Below are positions 24,781 to 32,202 of a DNA stretch of 54,288 nt, in pieces. Source of the stretch: Erysipelotrichaceae bacterium (GTDB taxonomy: Bacteria; Bacillota_I; Bacilli_A; Erysipelotrichales; Erysipelotrichaceae); NCBI GenBank assembly GCA_017431405.1, contig JAFRLB010000088.1, positions 1-54,288 of the forward strand, written 5' to 3'. Numbering within the stretch: position 1 is the stretch's first letter; each line of letters begins with the position of its first letter. Under the pieces are notes generated by a model. That model searched no databases. It was not told the origin of the DNA and saw only the letters and a list, made by a program, of their open reading frames with translations. The position numbers and the translations under genes were made by a program.

Positions 24781-25422
24781 ATGAAAAAAATCTTAATAAT
24801 TGCACTGACAGTATTCATGGCCATTTCACTTATCGGCTGTTCAAAAAAGTCTGAAGAAGCAGTATTTCCTCAGATGGGAACATTCTTCGACCAGAGTAAG
24901 CAGACCATGTTAACAATTGAAGAATCAGATGACATTAATAAACCATTCTGGAAAATCATAATCCTTGGCAGCACTTCATACGAAGGTTATGTAAATCTTC
25001 AGGAAAACAGTTTACTTGGCGAAGTGAACAATGAATCAGATGAAACTGAAAAGACAACAGTGACCATCGCTCAGGAAGATAAAAACGTTTATGTCGCAAA
25101 ACTGGGCAATGGTGAAGAATACCATTTCATTTCCACAGATGATCTTAAGGTGATTGGAACAGTATCAGTAAACACTCAGGGAAATGGTCAGGTTACCTGT
25201 GCCATGTCTGGTGAAGAAGTTGTCTTCAGTGATGAAACACCGATTCAGTCATTCCAGGTCAATGTATTTGAGGCACAACATTATACCTTTGCCGCAAAGC
25301 CTGATGAAGGCTGGAAGTTCCAGCACTGGAAAGTAAACGGCGACTTATTCAGTCAGGAAGAACAGATCGAACTGTATGTTGATCATAACATCGAATTAGA
25401 AGCCGTATTTACAATGAACTAG
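24781..25422 (+). CDS. Surface lipoprotein of unknown function
   Basis: Starting at the ATG after GGGGAGG, the 213-residue protein has a lipoprotein signal peptide (MKKILIIALTVFMAISLIGC, lipobox LIGC, acylated Cys20). The mature part has no recognised domain up to about residue 140. The last 80 residues (NTQGNGQVTC ... FAAKPDEGWKFQHWKVNG ... ELEAVF) look like a divergent InlB B-repeat/Listeria-Bacteroides type beta repeat found in cell-surface proteins. It is a single gene ending in a strong terminator. Function unknown. Confidence 0.8.
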   Translation: MKKILIIALTVFMAISLIGCSKKSEEAVFPQMGTFFDQSKQTMLTIEESDDINKPFWKIIILGSTSYEGYVNLQENSLLGEVNNESDETEKTTVTIAQEDKNVYVAKLGNGEEYHFISTDDLKVIGTVSVNTQGNGQVTCAMSGEEVVFSDETPIQSFQVNVFEAQHYTFAAKPDEGWKFQHWKVNGDLFSQEEQIELYVDHNIELEAVFTMN

Positions 25423-25428
25423 TCTATT

Positions 25429-25458
25429 AACAAAGGGTGCCTGAGCACCCTTTGTTCT
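25429..25458. terminator. Bidirectional terminator between lipoprotein gene and mtnA
   Basis: Perfect 12-bp arms AACAAAGGGTGC and GCACCCTTTGTT with loop CTGA. It separates converging genes. Confidence 0.88.
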
Positions 25459-26488
25459 ATTTGTAATACTTGTATAATTCATCCGGCTTTAAGATACCTT
25501 TATCAGTAACTACTCCTCTGATCAGACTTGCCGGAGTAATGTCAAAGGCCGGATATACTCCCTTTACCCCTTCTTCTACTATCTTGGTTCCCGTGAAGGA
25601 TAATACCTGTTCAGGATCCCTCTGTTCTATTACGACATTTTCTGCACTTTCATACGCCAAACTTGGCTCACCTGTAACATAATATGGAACCCCATAGTAT
25701 TTTGCCAGTAAGGCAATCTGATTGGTACCGATCTTGTTAATGACACTGCCATCCATGGTTATGACATCAGCTGCACTGGTAAATAAGTCCACATACATGT
25801 GCTCCAAGGCATAGGCGACCATGTTGTCGGTAATTACCGTTGTATCCAGACCCATTTCATTAGCTAAGGAGGCTGTTAATCTGGCACCCTGGAAATACGG
25901 TCTGGTTTCAGCGCATATGACCTTAACATTCTTGCCTGTCTCATTGATCTTCTTAAACAGCATCGCCAGTACTGTTTCCGCAAAGCACTGGGTCAGTATG
26001 ACACCATCATCAGGTATCCTGTCAAATAAGTAAGAAGCAGTTCTTTCATATTTAAGGTAATTATTATTAATTCTGTTTACCGCATATTCTCTTAATTTCT
26101 CAACAACATCTTCGCCATTGTTCAATGCATCCATCGCAATACTGTAAGCTGTATCTGTTATCTGTTCCATGGCCTTTGAAGTGGTCACACGGGCATGTGA
26201 GAGCTCGTAGGCGGCCGTTTTAAGGAAAGAGGTAATATTATCCCTGTTTTCATTACACACCTCATATGCCGCTAATACCATCCCCATGGCGGCGGCGGTG
26301 TAAGGACCTGCACTTTGAGTAACCATGTCCTTAATGGCCTTAGCTACTTCCTTATAGCTCTTACAGATGACATATTCCGTTCTTATCGGAAATATTCTTC
26401 TGTCCAGTATTCTTACCTGCCCGTTTTCATACCAGGCAACGTTCTCATATCTTAATAAAAAGCCTACACCTTCATCTGCTCTGATCAT
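25457..26488 (-). CDS. mtnA: Methylthioribose-1-phosphate isomerase-like protein (eIF2B/MtnA family)
   Basis: The 343-residue protein belongs to the MtnA/eIF-2B alpha-beta-delta family. It has ILTQCFAE with C168, ICAETRPYFQGARLTA, VITDNMVAYAL, D241 and VINKIGTNQIAL, in the order expected for MtnA, which converts methylthioribose-1-P to methylthioribulose-1-P. Two motifs differ: the N-terminal GRPTAVNL region reads AGPYTAAAMG and GADRI reads SAADV. The start codon overlaps the mtnK stop by 4 nt, so the two are coupled; that context makes MtnA the best call. No other salvage genes are in the window. Confidence 0.82.
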   Translation of the reverse strand: MIRADEGVGFLLRYENVAWYENGQVRILDRRIFPIRTEYVICKSYKEVAKAIKDMVTQSAGPYTAAAMGMVLAAYEVCNENRDNITSFLKTAAYELSHARVTTSKAMEQITDTAYSIAMDALNNGEDVVEKLREYAVNRINNNYLKYERTASYLFDRIPDDGVILTQCFAETVLAMLFKKINETGKNVKVICAETRPYFQGARLTASLANEMGLDTTVITDNMVAYALEHMYVDLFTSAADVITMDGSVINKIGTNQIALLAKYYGVPYYVTGEPSLAYESAENVVIEQRDPEQVLSFTGTKIVEEGVKGVYPAFDITPASLIRGVVTDKGILKPDELYKYYK

Positions 26489-27669
26489 TTCAGTTCTCCC
26501 AAAACTCTGTTGATTAATGAAGTTACCTCAGTACCCTTACGGTAACCGTTTCTGTTCTTTATGAATTCCTTAGCTAAGATGATGCAGCACTTTTCAGCCT
26601 TAAGTCTGGCTGGTTTATCAATGGTGGTAAGATCTTTTACCTGGGCATCTCCTACCGTTCTTCTGATCAGTTCCGTGCCACACATGCCAATTGAATCACT
26701 CATGATGTCATTAATGACAAACTGACAATAGCCTTCCGTTTCAGCCATCGGGTCAGTAACTTTTTCCTTTAACAGTTCCATGCTCTTAACCTGGAAGTCA
26801 TCTATGACATTTTCAATTGTCTTACTTACCCAGTAGTCAAAATAGCTGTTCTTTGCCGTATATCTGTTTCGTACCAACGCAAAGATCAGATTGGCAATGA
26901 CATTACCTACGTCATAGCCCGCCGGACCGTAGAAGGCAAACTCAGGATCAAGTATCCTGGTACTTCCTTCCTTAACAAATATTGACCCTGTGTGCAGGTC
27001 ACCATGTAACAGGGACTGTGCCTTATTCTTAAATAAGTATTTAAGCTTGGCAACTTCCAGCTTCAGTTCCTTATCGCCGCATATTTCCCTTTCAATGTAG
27101 TCCTTTAATTCAGGAGTATAGTTATTAAACGGACAATGCCTGTCATACGGTTCTGAAAAGACCAATCTCTCCGTTATCCGGCATAACATCGGATTAATGA
27201 ACTGCTTGACAGCTTCTTTCTTTTCCATTGGACTTAGAACATCATCAGTAGAAAGAATAAGGGTCTTTACCATGAAGTCCACTATATCCTTGCCAAAGGT
27301 TGAATAGGTATGCTGCTGCATTAAGCCATAGCGCATGTTTTCATAGTCCTTCAGGTCTTCCATGATGAACAGTCTGTTGGCCTGATCTAACAGATATACT
27401 TCCGGTACATAATTACCGGCCAGTTCCCTTTCCTTCAACAAGGCATTTGTTTCAATGCGGTTACGGTCAACCGTTAATGGGTTGCCGGATGTTCTGATTT
27501 TATCATCAGCGTATTTGACTATTACGCTTTTTCCTTTTTCATCCTGCACTCTGTAAACATAGTTAATGTTGCCATCACTTAGTTCACTTATCGTTAATTT
27601 TCCATCTGCCAATAGTCCGGTATTCTTTCTGACATACTCCAGTATTTCCTGTTCATTTAACTTATTCAT
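26485..27669 (-). CDS. mtnK: S-methyl-5-thioribose kinase
   Basis: The start at 27669 (MNKLNEQEILEYV, 394 residues) is chosen because AGAAGG lies 9 nt upstream. MtnK phosphorylates methylthioribose with ATP in the methionine salvage pathway. It has the aminoglycoside-phosphotransferase-like kinase fold: SDGNINYVYRV (glycine loop), VIVKYADDKIR (ATP-binding lysine), LLHGDLHTGSIFV (catalytic loop with Asp) and ILDPEFAFYGPAGYDVGN (metal-binding DPE in place of DFG). Length fits the family. It heads a two-gene operon with mtnA. Confidence 0.92.
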   Translation of the reverse strand: MNKLNEQEILEYVRKNTGLLADGKLTISELSDGNINYVYRVQDEKGKSVIVKYADDKIRTSGNPLTVDRNRIETNALLKERELAGNYVPEVYLLDQANRLFIMEDLKDYENMRYGLMQQHTYSTFGKDIVDFMVKTLILSTDDVLSPMEKKEAVKQFINPMLCRITERLVFSEPYDRHCPFNNYTPELKDYIEREICGDKELKLEVAKLKYLFKNKAQSLLHGDLHTGSIFVKEGSTRILDPEFAFYGPAGYDVGNVIANLIFALVRNRYTAKNSYFDYWVSKTIENVIDDFQVKSMELLKEKVTDPMAETEGYCQFVINDIMSDSIGMCGTELIRRTVGDAQVKDLTTIDKPARLKAEKCCIILAKEFIKNRNGYRKGTEVTSLINRVLGELK

Positions 27670-27795
27670 GTTATTGTACCTTCTCTTATACATATTATAA
27701 TTTGTTTTTTCTCAACTTACGCAAATAACGACGTTCAGACTTGTTTTTTTGTGCCTGAGTTTTGTGTTATATTATAGGTAAGAGGTAAAAACACA
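27670..27795. promoter_or_regulatory. Divergent promoter region, mtnK and lipoprotein operon
   Basis: A leftward TATAAT lies at plus 27694-27699, close to the mtnK ribosome site. A rightward extended -10 (TGTTATATT) lies near 27765-27773, some 25 nt before the lipoprotein start. I looked for a SAM-type riboswitch ahead of mtnK and see no room or conserved core for one. Confidence 0.45.
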
Positions 27796-28866
27796 ATGAA
27801 GAAAATAATAACAACACTGTTGGCGGTGCTGATGTTTTTTGCTTTCAGCGGATGTACGCCAGAAAAAGATAATGAACCTGAGCAGTCAGACTATATTCCT
27901 GCCGATTCACTAAGTTGTGACCCGGCAGAACTGAATATGGTAGTAAATGACAAAGTTGAATTAAAGGTAACGGTAAGTCCTGATTCTGCGACAGAGAAAG
28001 GTGTAACCTTTTCATCTACCAACACTTCCGTAGCCATGGTAAATGAAAACGGGCTGGTTGTAGCCATTGCGGAAGGTGTAGCCGACATAATGATCACGGC
28101 TAAAAATGAAACCATGGTCAATCTGCCGGTTCATGTAATAGTCAAGGCAAAGGAAAGCGACCCTGCTCCTGCCCCAACACCTGAACCTACACCAGAGCCA
28201 ACCCCTGAACCGGAGCCGGAAACAGCCAAGGTAATTGCCGTATATACAAACGGTGTTGCCGAAGTTAACCCGGAATACTACCCTGTCATTACTCTTTATG
28301 ACAATGGTGAGTTCTCCTTCTATGAAAACATGTATGAAGGCATGGTTACCTACTTAGGAACATACTCTGATGATGGCTATGAACTTACTCTGTACTGTGA
28401 CTACATCAGATCACCGGGTGGCGATGCTTCACCGGCTGATCTTGGGGAACTGAAGTTCATGAAGATCGGCGACAAGTATCTGGAAATGCATTCAACTGCT
28501 TATCTTTCACAATATGATGACATCTTTACCAAGGATTATAAGGAGAAGGAATTGGCCTACTCTTACTTCATACCTATGGATGGTTCTGAAAACAACTTCT
28601 TAGTAAAGGTAGAGCTATATACCGACAAGAGTTTCATCCTGTATGAAAACTACTATGAAGGCTATGAGGTTGTAGAAGGCGTATATTACACCGATGACGG
28701 CTTAACCTACATCTTCAACCCAACCAAGCAAACTGACCGTACCGGTCATACTTACAAGCAATTCACAATGGTAGAAACCCAGGCAGGCTTTGAATTAATG
28801 ACTGACTTGCACATGGTAAAGAAGGAAACATTCTTTACCAACTGGGAAAACCATTTAGCTGATTAA
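27796..28866 (+). CDS. Big_2-domain lipoprotein heading an unknown three-gene operon
   Basis: The 356-residue protein has a lipoprotein signal (lipobox FSGC, Cys20). Residues about 36-115 form a bacterial Ig-like Big_2 domain (LSCDPAELNMVVNDKVELKVTVSPDSA ... VTFSSTNTSVAMVNENGLVVAIAEGVADIMITAK). A Pro/Thr/Glu linker of repeated PTPE units follows. The C-terminal 210 residues contain two related halves, each with a YDNGEFSFYENMYEG / YTDKSFILYENYYEG element, so probably a duplicated beta domain. It should sit on the outer face of the membrane. Two cytoplasmic-looking proteins are encoded 27 and 22 bp apart downstream. Function unknown. Confidence 0.82.
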   Translation: MKKIITTLLAVLMFFAFSGCTPEKDNEPEQSDYIPADSLSCDPAELNMVVNDKVELKVTVSPDSATEKGVTFSSTNTSVAMVNENGLVVAIAEGVADIMITAKNETMVNLPVHVIVKAKESDPAPAPTPEPTPEPTPEPEPETAKVIAVYTNGVAEVNPEYYPVITLYDNGEFSFYENMYEGMVTYLGTYSDDGYELTLYCDYIRSPGGDASPADLGELKFMKIGDKYLEMHSTAYLSQYDDIFTKDYKEKELAYSYFIPMDGSENNFLVKVELYTDKSFILYENYYEGYEVVEGVYYTDDGLTYIFNPTKQTDRTGHTYKQFTMVETQAGFELMTDLHMVKKETFFTNWENHLAD

Positions 28867-28893
28867 CTGTATTCTTGAAAGGAGTGAAACATA

Positions 28894-30180
28894 ATGGTAG
28901 ATAAAACCACCTTTACGGTCAATGCCCAGAATCTAGCCATGCGCATTGGCCAGGCAGAAATGTACCTGAAGGAATTTGAAAAAGAGGTAGAAAGAGCCAA
29001 TGGCGCTACCGGTATTTTCCGTTCCAAGGAAGATGCCCTGTCCAGAATAATGATCCTTAATGAATTTGCTCCCAATGATGCAAGAGTAAAGGACCTGTTT
29101 GAAAGAGCCAGAAAATGCATCATGGGCAGCAGCGGCAATTTCATTGACATTACCCATGACATGATCGTCTATCTGGAAAACGAAGAAAACATCAGAAAGC
29201 TGTATGCCGAGAAAAGTGAAAATGCCTGGAATAAACTGGTTGCCGAATATAAGGATAAGACCATTGAAAAGATCTACCCTGCCCCAGATGTAATGCACGT
29301 TTCCATAGAAGAATTAAGAGGGCAGTATGTAATACTTGATGAAGTCAGATACCCTGGAAATCAGTTCATGGGTGTAACTGGTGAATACATCTGGATGGGC
29401 AAGCGTTCCAGCGGCATGTATTTCATCCGGATAGATACTCGAAGATGGTTGGGACCGTATGAAGCCGTAAAACGCTACAGAAGACTTGTTGACAGTACCA
29501 TGATGGAAGTCGACAAATGGACGATATTAGGTGAGATCACTGACCTTACCATGGAAATACCGGAACCTGGCGAAAAGAAAGTCGGGGCTCCTGTCTATGC
29601 CGTTGTCGTTGAACCGGTTGCGCTGTATGTTCCAGGACATGTAATAGGTTTGTATGACCCTGAAGCTGAAACCAGCGGCTACTTTGAAGGTGAAGATGAA
29701 GTAGCGGCCATCAAGGAAAGCTGGTACACCGAAAAGAGCGTGCCGGAAGATGTAACCCCGGCAAGACTGGTAGAAAAATTCCGACAGGCCATCAAGGAAA
29801 AGAACTATGCACTTTATGAAGACTGCATTCAGCCGGAAAGAAGACAGAATCCTACTCAGGAATCACTGTTACTGTATCACTGGGACTTACATCAGGAAAG
29901 ATTCCATGGCGAATACGTCCATGCCAATGTTGTTCCTGATGCCACAACAATAACCGTGGTCAAGGGCTACAGTGATAACAGCGGTCTGGAATCATATTTC
30001 CTGTCCAGTGAAGAACAGAAGAAGATTTCCGACAGATATGGTGAAAAAGTTGAATATGCCTCCGTACAGACCATTGCCTTTGATAAAAACGGCAAACAGC
30101 TGGGCAGTCCGGTAAGAAGAAATCTGATCAGGACTAACGGCGGCAGATGGTACATAAGAGATTACGAAATCAGATTCTGA
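28894..30180 (+). CDS. Uncharacterised protein with a possible NTF2-like C-terminus
   Basis: The protein has 428 residues with GAAAGGAG before ATG. I do not recognise a named family. About 1-130 is helical (TFTVNAQNLAMRIGQAEMYLKEFEKEVER), the middle 140-290 is rich in strands (VILDEVRYPGNQFMG, YIWMGKRSSGMYFIRI), and 300-428 (LVEKFRQAIKEKNYALYEDCIQPE ... RRNLIRTNGGRWYIRDYEI) looks like an NTF2/SnoaL-like fold. There is no signal peptide or membrane helix, so it is predicted cytoplasmic, though its operon starts with a lipoprotein. Domain guesses come from pattern only. Confidence 0.75.
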   Translation: MVDKTTFTVNAQNLAMRIGQAEMYLKEFEKEVERANGATGIFRSKEDALSRIMILNEFAPNDARVKDLFERARKCIMGSSGNFIDITHDMIVYLENEENIRKLYAEKSENAWNKLVAEYKDKTIEKIYPAPDVMHVSIEELRGQYVILDEVRYPGNQFMGVTGEYIWMGKRSSGMYFIRIDTRRWLGPYEAVKRYRRLVDSTMMEVDKWTILGEITDLTMEIPEPGEKKVGAPVYAVVVEPVALYVPGHVIGLYDPEAETSGYFEGEDEVAAIKESWYTEKSVPEDVTPARLVEKFRQAIKEKNYALYEDCIQPERRQNPTQESLLLYHWDLHQERFHGEYVHANVVPDATTITVVKGYSDNSGLESYFLSSEEQKKISDRYGEKVEYASVQTIAFDKNGKQLGSPVRRNLIRTNGGRWYIRDYEIRF

Positions 30181-30202
30181 TGACAGAAACGGAGAATGAA
30201 TT

Positions 30203-31384
30203 ATGAGCGAATACGATTTTACAAATGGTGAAGAGGTAGGTTCAGGCAATCCCAATTTATGGGGAAACATTGACGAAGCACAAATACAGAATGAATTAAC
30301 CGGACTTATTTCACGGTTAAATGAAACTTCAACTTACCTTCAGAAGTTCGTCTATTATAACGACTATGAAAAAATGAATAAACTTTACCAGAACACCTGG
30401 AATAACGATCTGAACCCGGGTGGCTGGTTACAGTCATTCTATAATTCCAATAAGGCAGACATGGGAAAATATGCGGCCGGCAATTCCCGCCCTTCATATT
30501 ACTTTGACATGTCTGATGCCGATCAGAAGGCTTTCGATACAGCCGCAAAGTACTACGCTGACATATCACACATCGTACCGGCTGCCGAAGCTATCAGAGT
30601 TGCGATGATGCAGCTGCCGCTTCTTGACGGCTTCATGTTCCAGCGTTTTGTTCTGAACTTTACGGAAGCCGGTTTCATGGAAGATCTGTACCATAAGATC
30701 AACAGTGACATCAAGGAAGTCTCTGAGCTTATCAACAGCAGCTGGACCTATTTCGAATCCAGAGCTGACAATTCTAAGAGATTCTATGAAAACAATAAGC
30801 GTGACATGGCCAAGGATGCCTTAAACAGAGGCTACCGCCAGGCCAGAATCAAGGACCATCAGTTCAATCTGGAAGTTACAAAGGCCAGAGACAGCTTTAC
30901 TGCCAGATCAGACGGTACTTACTCAGTTAATCCATCTGTTCTTGCTCAAATGAAGGTTTTAGACAAGTATACTGAACAGGTTGCTTATACCAACAACATT
31001 GAAGAAGGCATGGATAAGACCATTGAACCGTTAAGAAACGTAAAGAGTACACTTCTGCCATTGGCAGATAAGAACTGTCATGACAAACAGTGCCTTGCCT
31101 TGGTAAGTGCTCTGTATACCCTTTGTGATCGGGTAATGGAATTTGCCCTCGACAGTAAGAATGTATACAAGCGTTTCAAGGACCGTGATGATGAATCACC
31201 ATACATTTTCATGAGGCCATTACCGGTTTTCTCTTCAATGTCAGCGAAATATAGTCTTGCCCCGATCTCAAATGATCCTTGGCATGACGGTACCCGCTAT
31301 TACTCTCTTTACATCAACGCAGCTGATTCATTGACTCAGCATTGCCGGGAGTTTGTTCAGCGAGAACATCCTGAACTAAAGTAA
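30203..31384 (+). CDS. Uncharacterised helical protein, third gene of the unknown operon
   Basis: The 393-residue protein is not a family I recognise. It starts with an acidic, Gly/Asn-rich segment (MSEYDFTNGEEVGSGNP), followed mostly by long amphipathic helices (IQNELTGLISRLNETSTYLQKF; KINSDIKEVSELINSSWTYFESR; DALNRGYRQARIKDHQF). A CHDKQC pair of cysteines lies near 290. No signal peptide or membrane helix is seen. GGAG precedes ATG, 22 bp after the upstream stop, with no terminator between, so it is co-transcribed with the two preceding genes. Confidence 0.72.
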   Translation: MSEYDFTNGEEVGSGNPNLWGNIDEAQIQNELTGLISRLNETSTYLQKFVYYNDYEKMNKLYQNTWNNDLNPGGWLQSFYNSNKADMGKYAAGNSRPSYYFDMSDADQKAFDTAAKYYADISHIVPAAEAIRVAMMQLPLLDGFMFQRFVLNFTEAGFMEDLYHKINSDIKEVSELINSSWTYFESRADNSKRFYENNKRDMAKDALNRGYRQARIKDHQFNLEVTKARDSFTARSDGTYSVNPSVLAQMKVLDKYTEQVAYTNNIEEGMDKTIEPLRNVKSTLLPLADKNCHDKQCLALVSALYTLCDRVMEFALDSKNVYKRFKDRDDESPYIFMRPLPVFSSMSAKYSLAPISNDPWHDGTRYYSLYINAADSLTQHCREFVQREHPELK

Positions 31385-31424
31385 AAAAATCATTAACAAG
31401 AATTGACAAATATCTATTAAAGAA

Positions 31425-31467
31425 GCAAAACCCTCTATCAGATTTAAGTGAAACCTGGTAGAGGGTT
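31425..31467 (-). terminator. Terminator of the phd-doc operon
   Basis: A 13-bp stem (AACCCTCTATCAG with CTGGTAGAGGGTT, one G-U pair) encloses a 13-nt loop. On the minus strand it is followed by TTTTGCTTC. It lies 6 nt past the doc stop and may also serve the rightward operon. Confidence 0.7.
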
Positions 31468-31472
31468 CAATA

Positions 31473-31847
31473 TTATATATGGCAAGTTATCCAGATCAAG
31501 GTATCCGTATACCCAAGTTTTCCATCAGCAATTCCCAGAAACAAATCACTTAATTCATTCTGTTCATATTCAAGTTCAATCCCATTTAAAGCAAGGAACA
31601 CTAACATGACATGAGCACCGATTCTTTTATTGCCATCCATAAATGCATGATTACTTGCAAGGTCAAATCCGAGTCTTGCTGCCTTCTGATATATTGACGG
31701 GAATAATTCCTGACCATCAAATGTCTGAAATGGAGCTGCCAGGGCAGACTCAAGCATTCCCTCATCATTAATGCCATAACTTCCACCTGTTTCATCAATT
31801 AACTGCTTATGCAAGAATATAACCTGATCTTTAGAAAGAATTATCAT
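31473..31847 (-). CDS. doc: Doc-family toxin (Fic fold)
   Basis: The 124-residue protein is full length for Doc. The Fic motif is intact: HAFMDGNKR at 67-75, and GGSYGINDEGMLESALAAPFQTFDGQELFP matches the Doc N-terminal region. Doc phosphorylates elongation factor Tu and stops translation. The ATG overlaps the antitoxin stop by 4 nt, the usual coupling in phd-doc modules. Confidence 0.93.
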   Translation of the reverse strand: MIILSKDQVIFLHKQLIDETGGSYGINDEGMLESALAAPFQTFDGQELFPSIYQKAARLGFDLASNHAFMDGNKRIGAHVMLVFLALNGIELEYEQNELSDLFLGIADGKLGYTDTLIWITCHI

Positions 31848-32086
31848 TTAGCAAGTTCCTCATAAGCTTTACGATTCTTCTTGATAAGTCTTTCAGAAAT
31901 GTTCTTCAGATCTTCATTTGAAGCCATCTGCATTTCTTCTGTTTCTTCAAAATTAATAATTAGATAGCGAGGCTTATTGTTTTTAATTATGATTGCTGAT
32001 CCGGCATGATCCACCATCCTGGCAACCTTAGAAAAATTCTGATTTGCTTCGGTCATCGAGATAATATTACGTGTATCAACTAGCAT
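31844..32086 (-). CDS. phd: Phd-family antitoxin
   Basis: The 80-residue protein has the Phd/YefM N-terminal domain (ISMTEANQNFSKVARMVDHAGSAIIIKNNKPRYLIINFEE) and a charged C-terminal tail (ISERLIKKNRKAYEELAK) suited to capping Doc. AAGGAGGT lies 7 nt upstream. The promoter just before carries an inverted repeat for autoregulation. Confidence 0.92.
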   Translation of the reverse strand: MLVDTRNIISMTEANQNFSKVARMVDHAGSAIIIKNNKPRYLIINFEETEEMQMASNEDLKNISERLIKKNRKAYEELAK

Positions 32087-32108
32087 GGAAGCACCTCCTT
32101 ATGACTTA

Positions 32109-32141
32109 ATTATAACAAAATATAGGATATATTCAACCTAT
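32109..32141 (-). promoter_or_regulatory. phd-doc promoter with inverted-repeat operator
   Basis: Minus strand TTGAAT (plus 32131-32136), 16-bp spacer, TATAAT (32109-32114) with TGT before it. ATAGG-10-CCTAT (32122-32141) overlaps the -35 and spacer, an expected Phd binding site. Confidence 0.75.
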
Positions 32142-32202
32142 TATCTTGGTTGTATTGTTTTTAATAATTGTTTAAGCAACAGCAACCTTTTAGTTATTAA
32201 TG

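Noticed and set aside
27670-27795. SAM or other riboswitch ahead of mtnK
   Set aside because: The mtnK leader appears to be under 30 nt from its -10 element, too short for an aptamer and expression platform.
28933-29298. Leftward 121-codon frame within the unknown operon
   Set aside because: Antisense to the 428-residue protein gene, whose start and ribosome site are good; the operon spacing supports the rightward reading.
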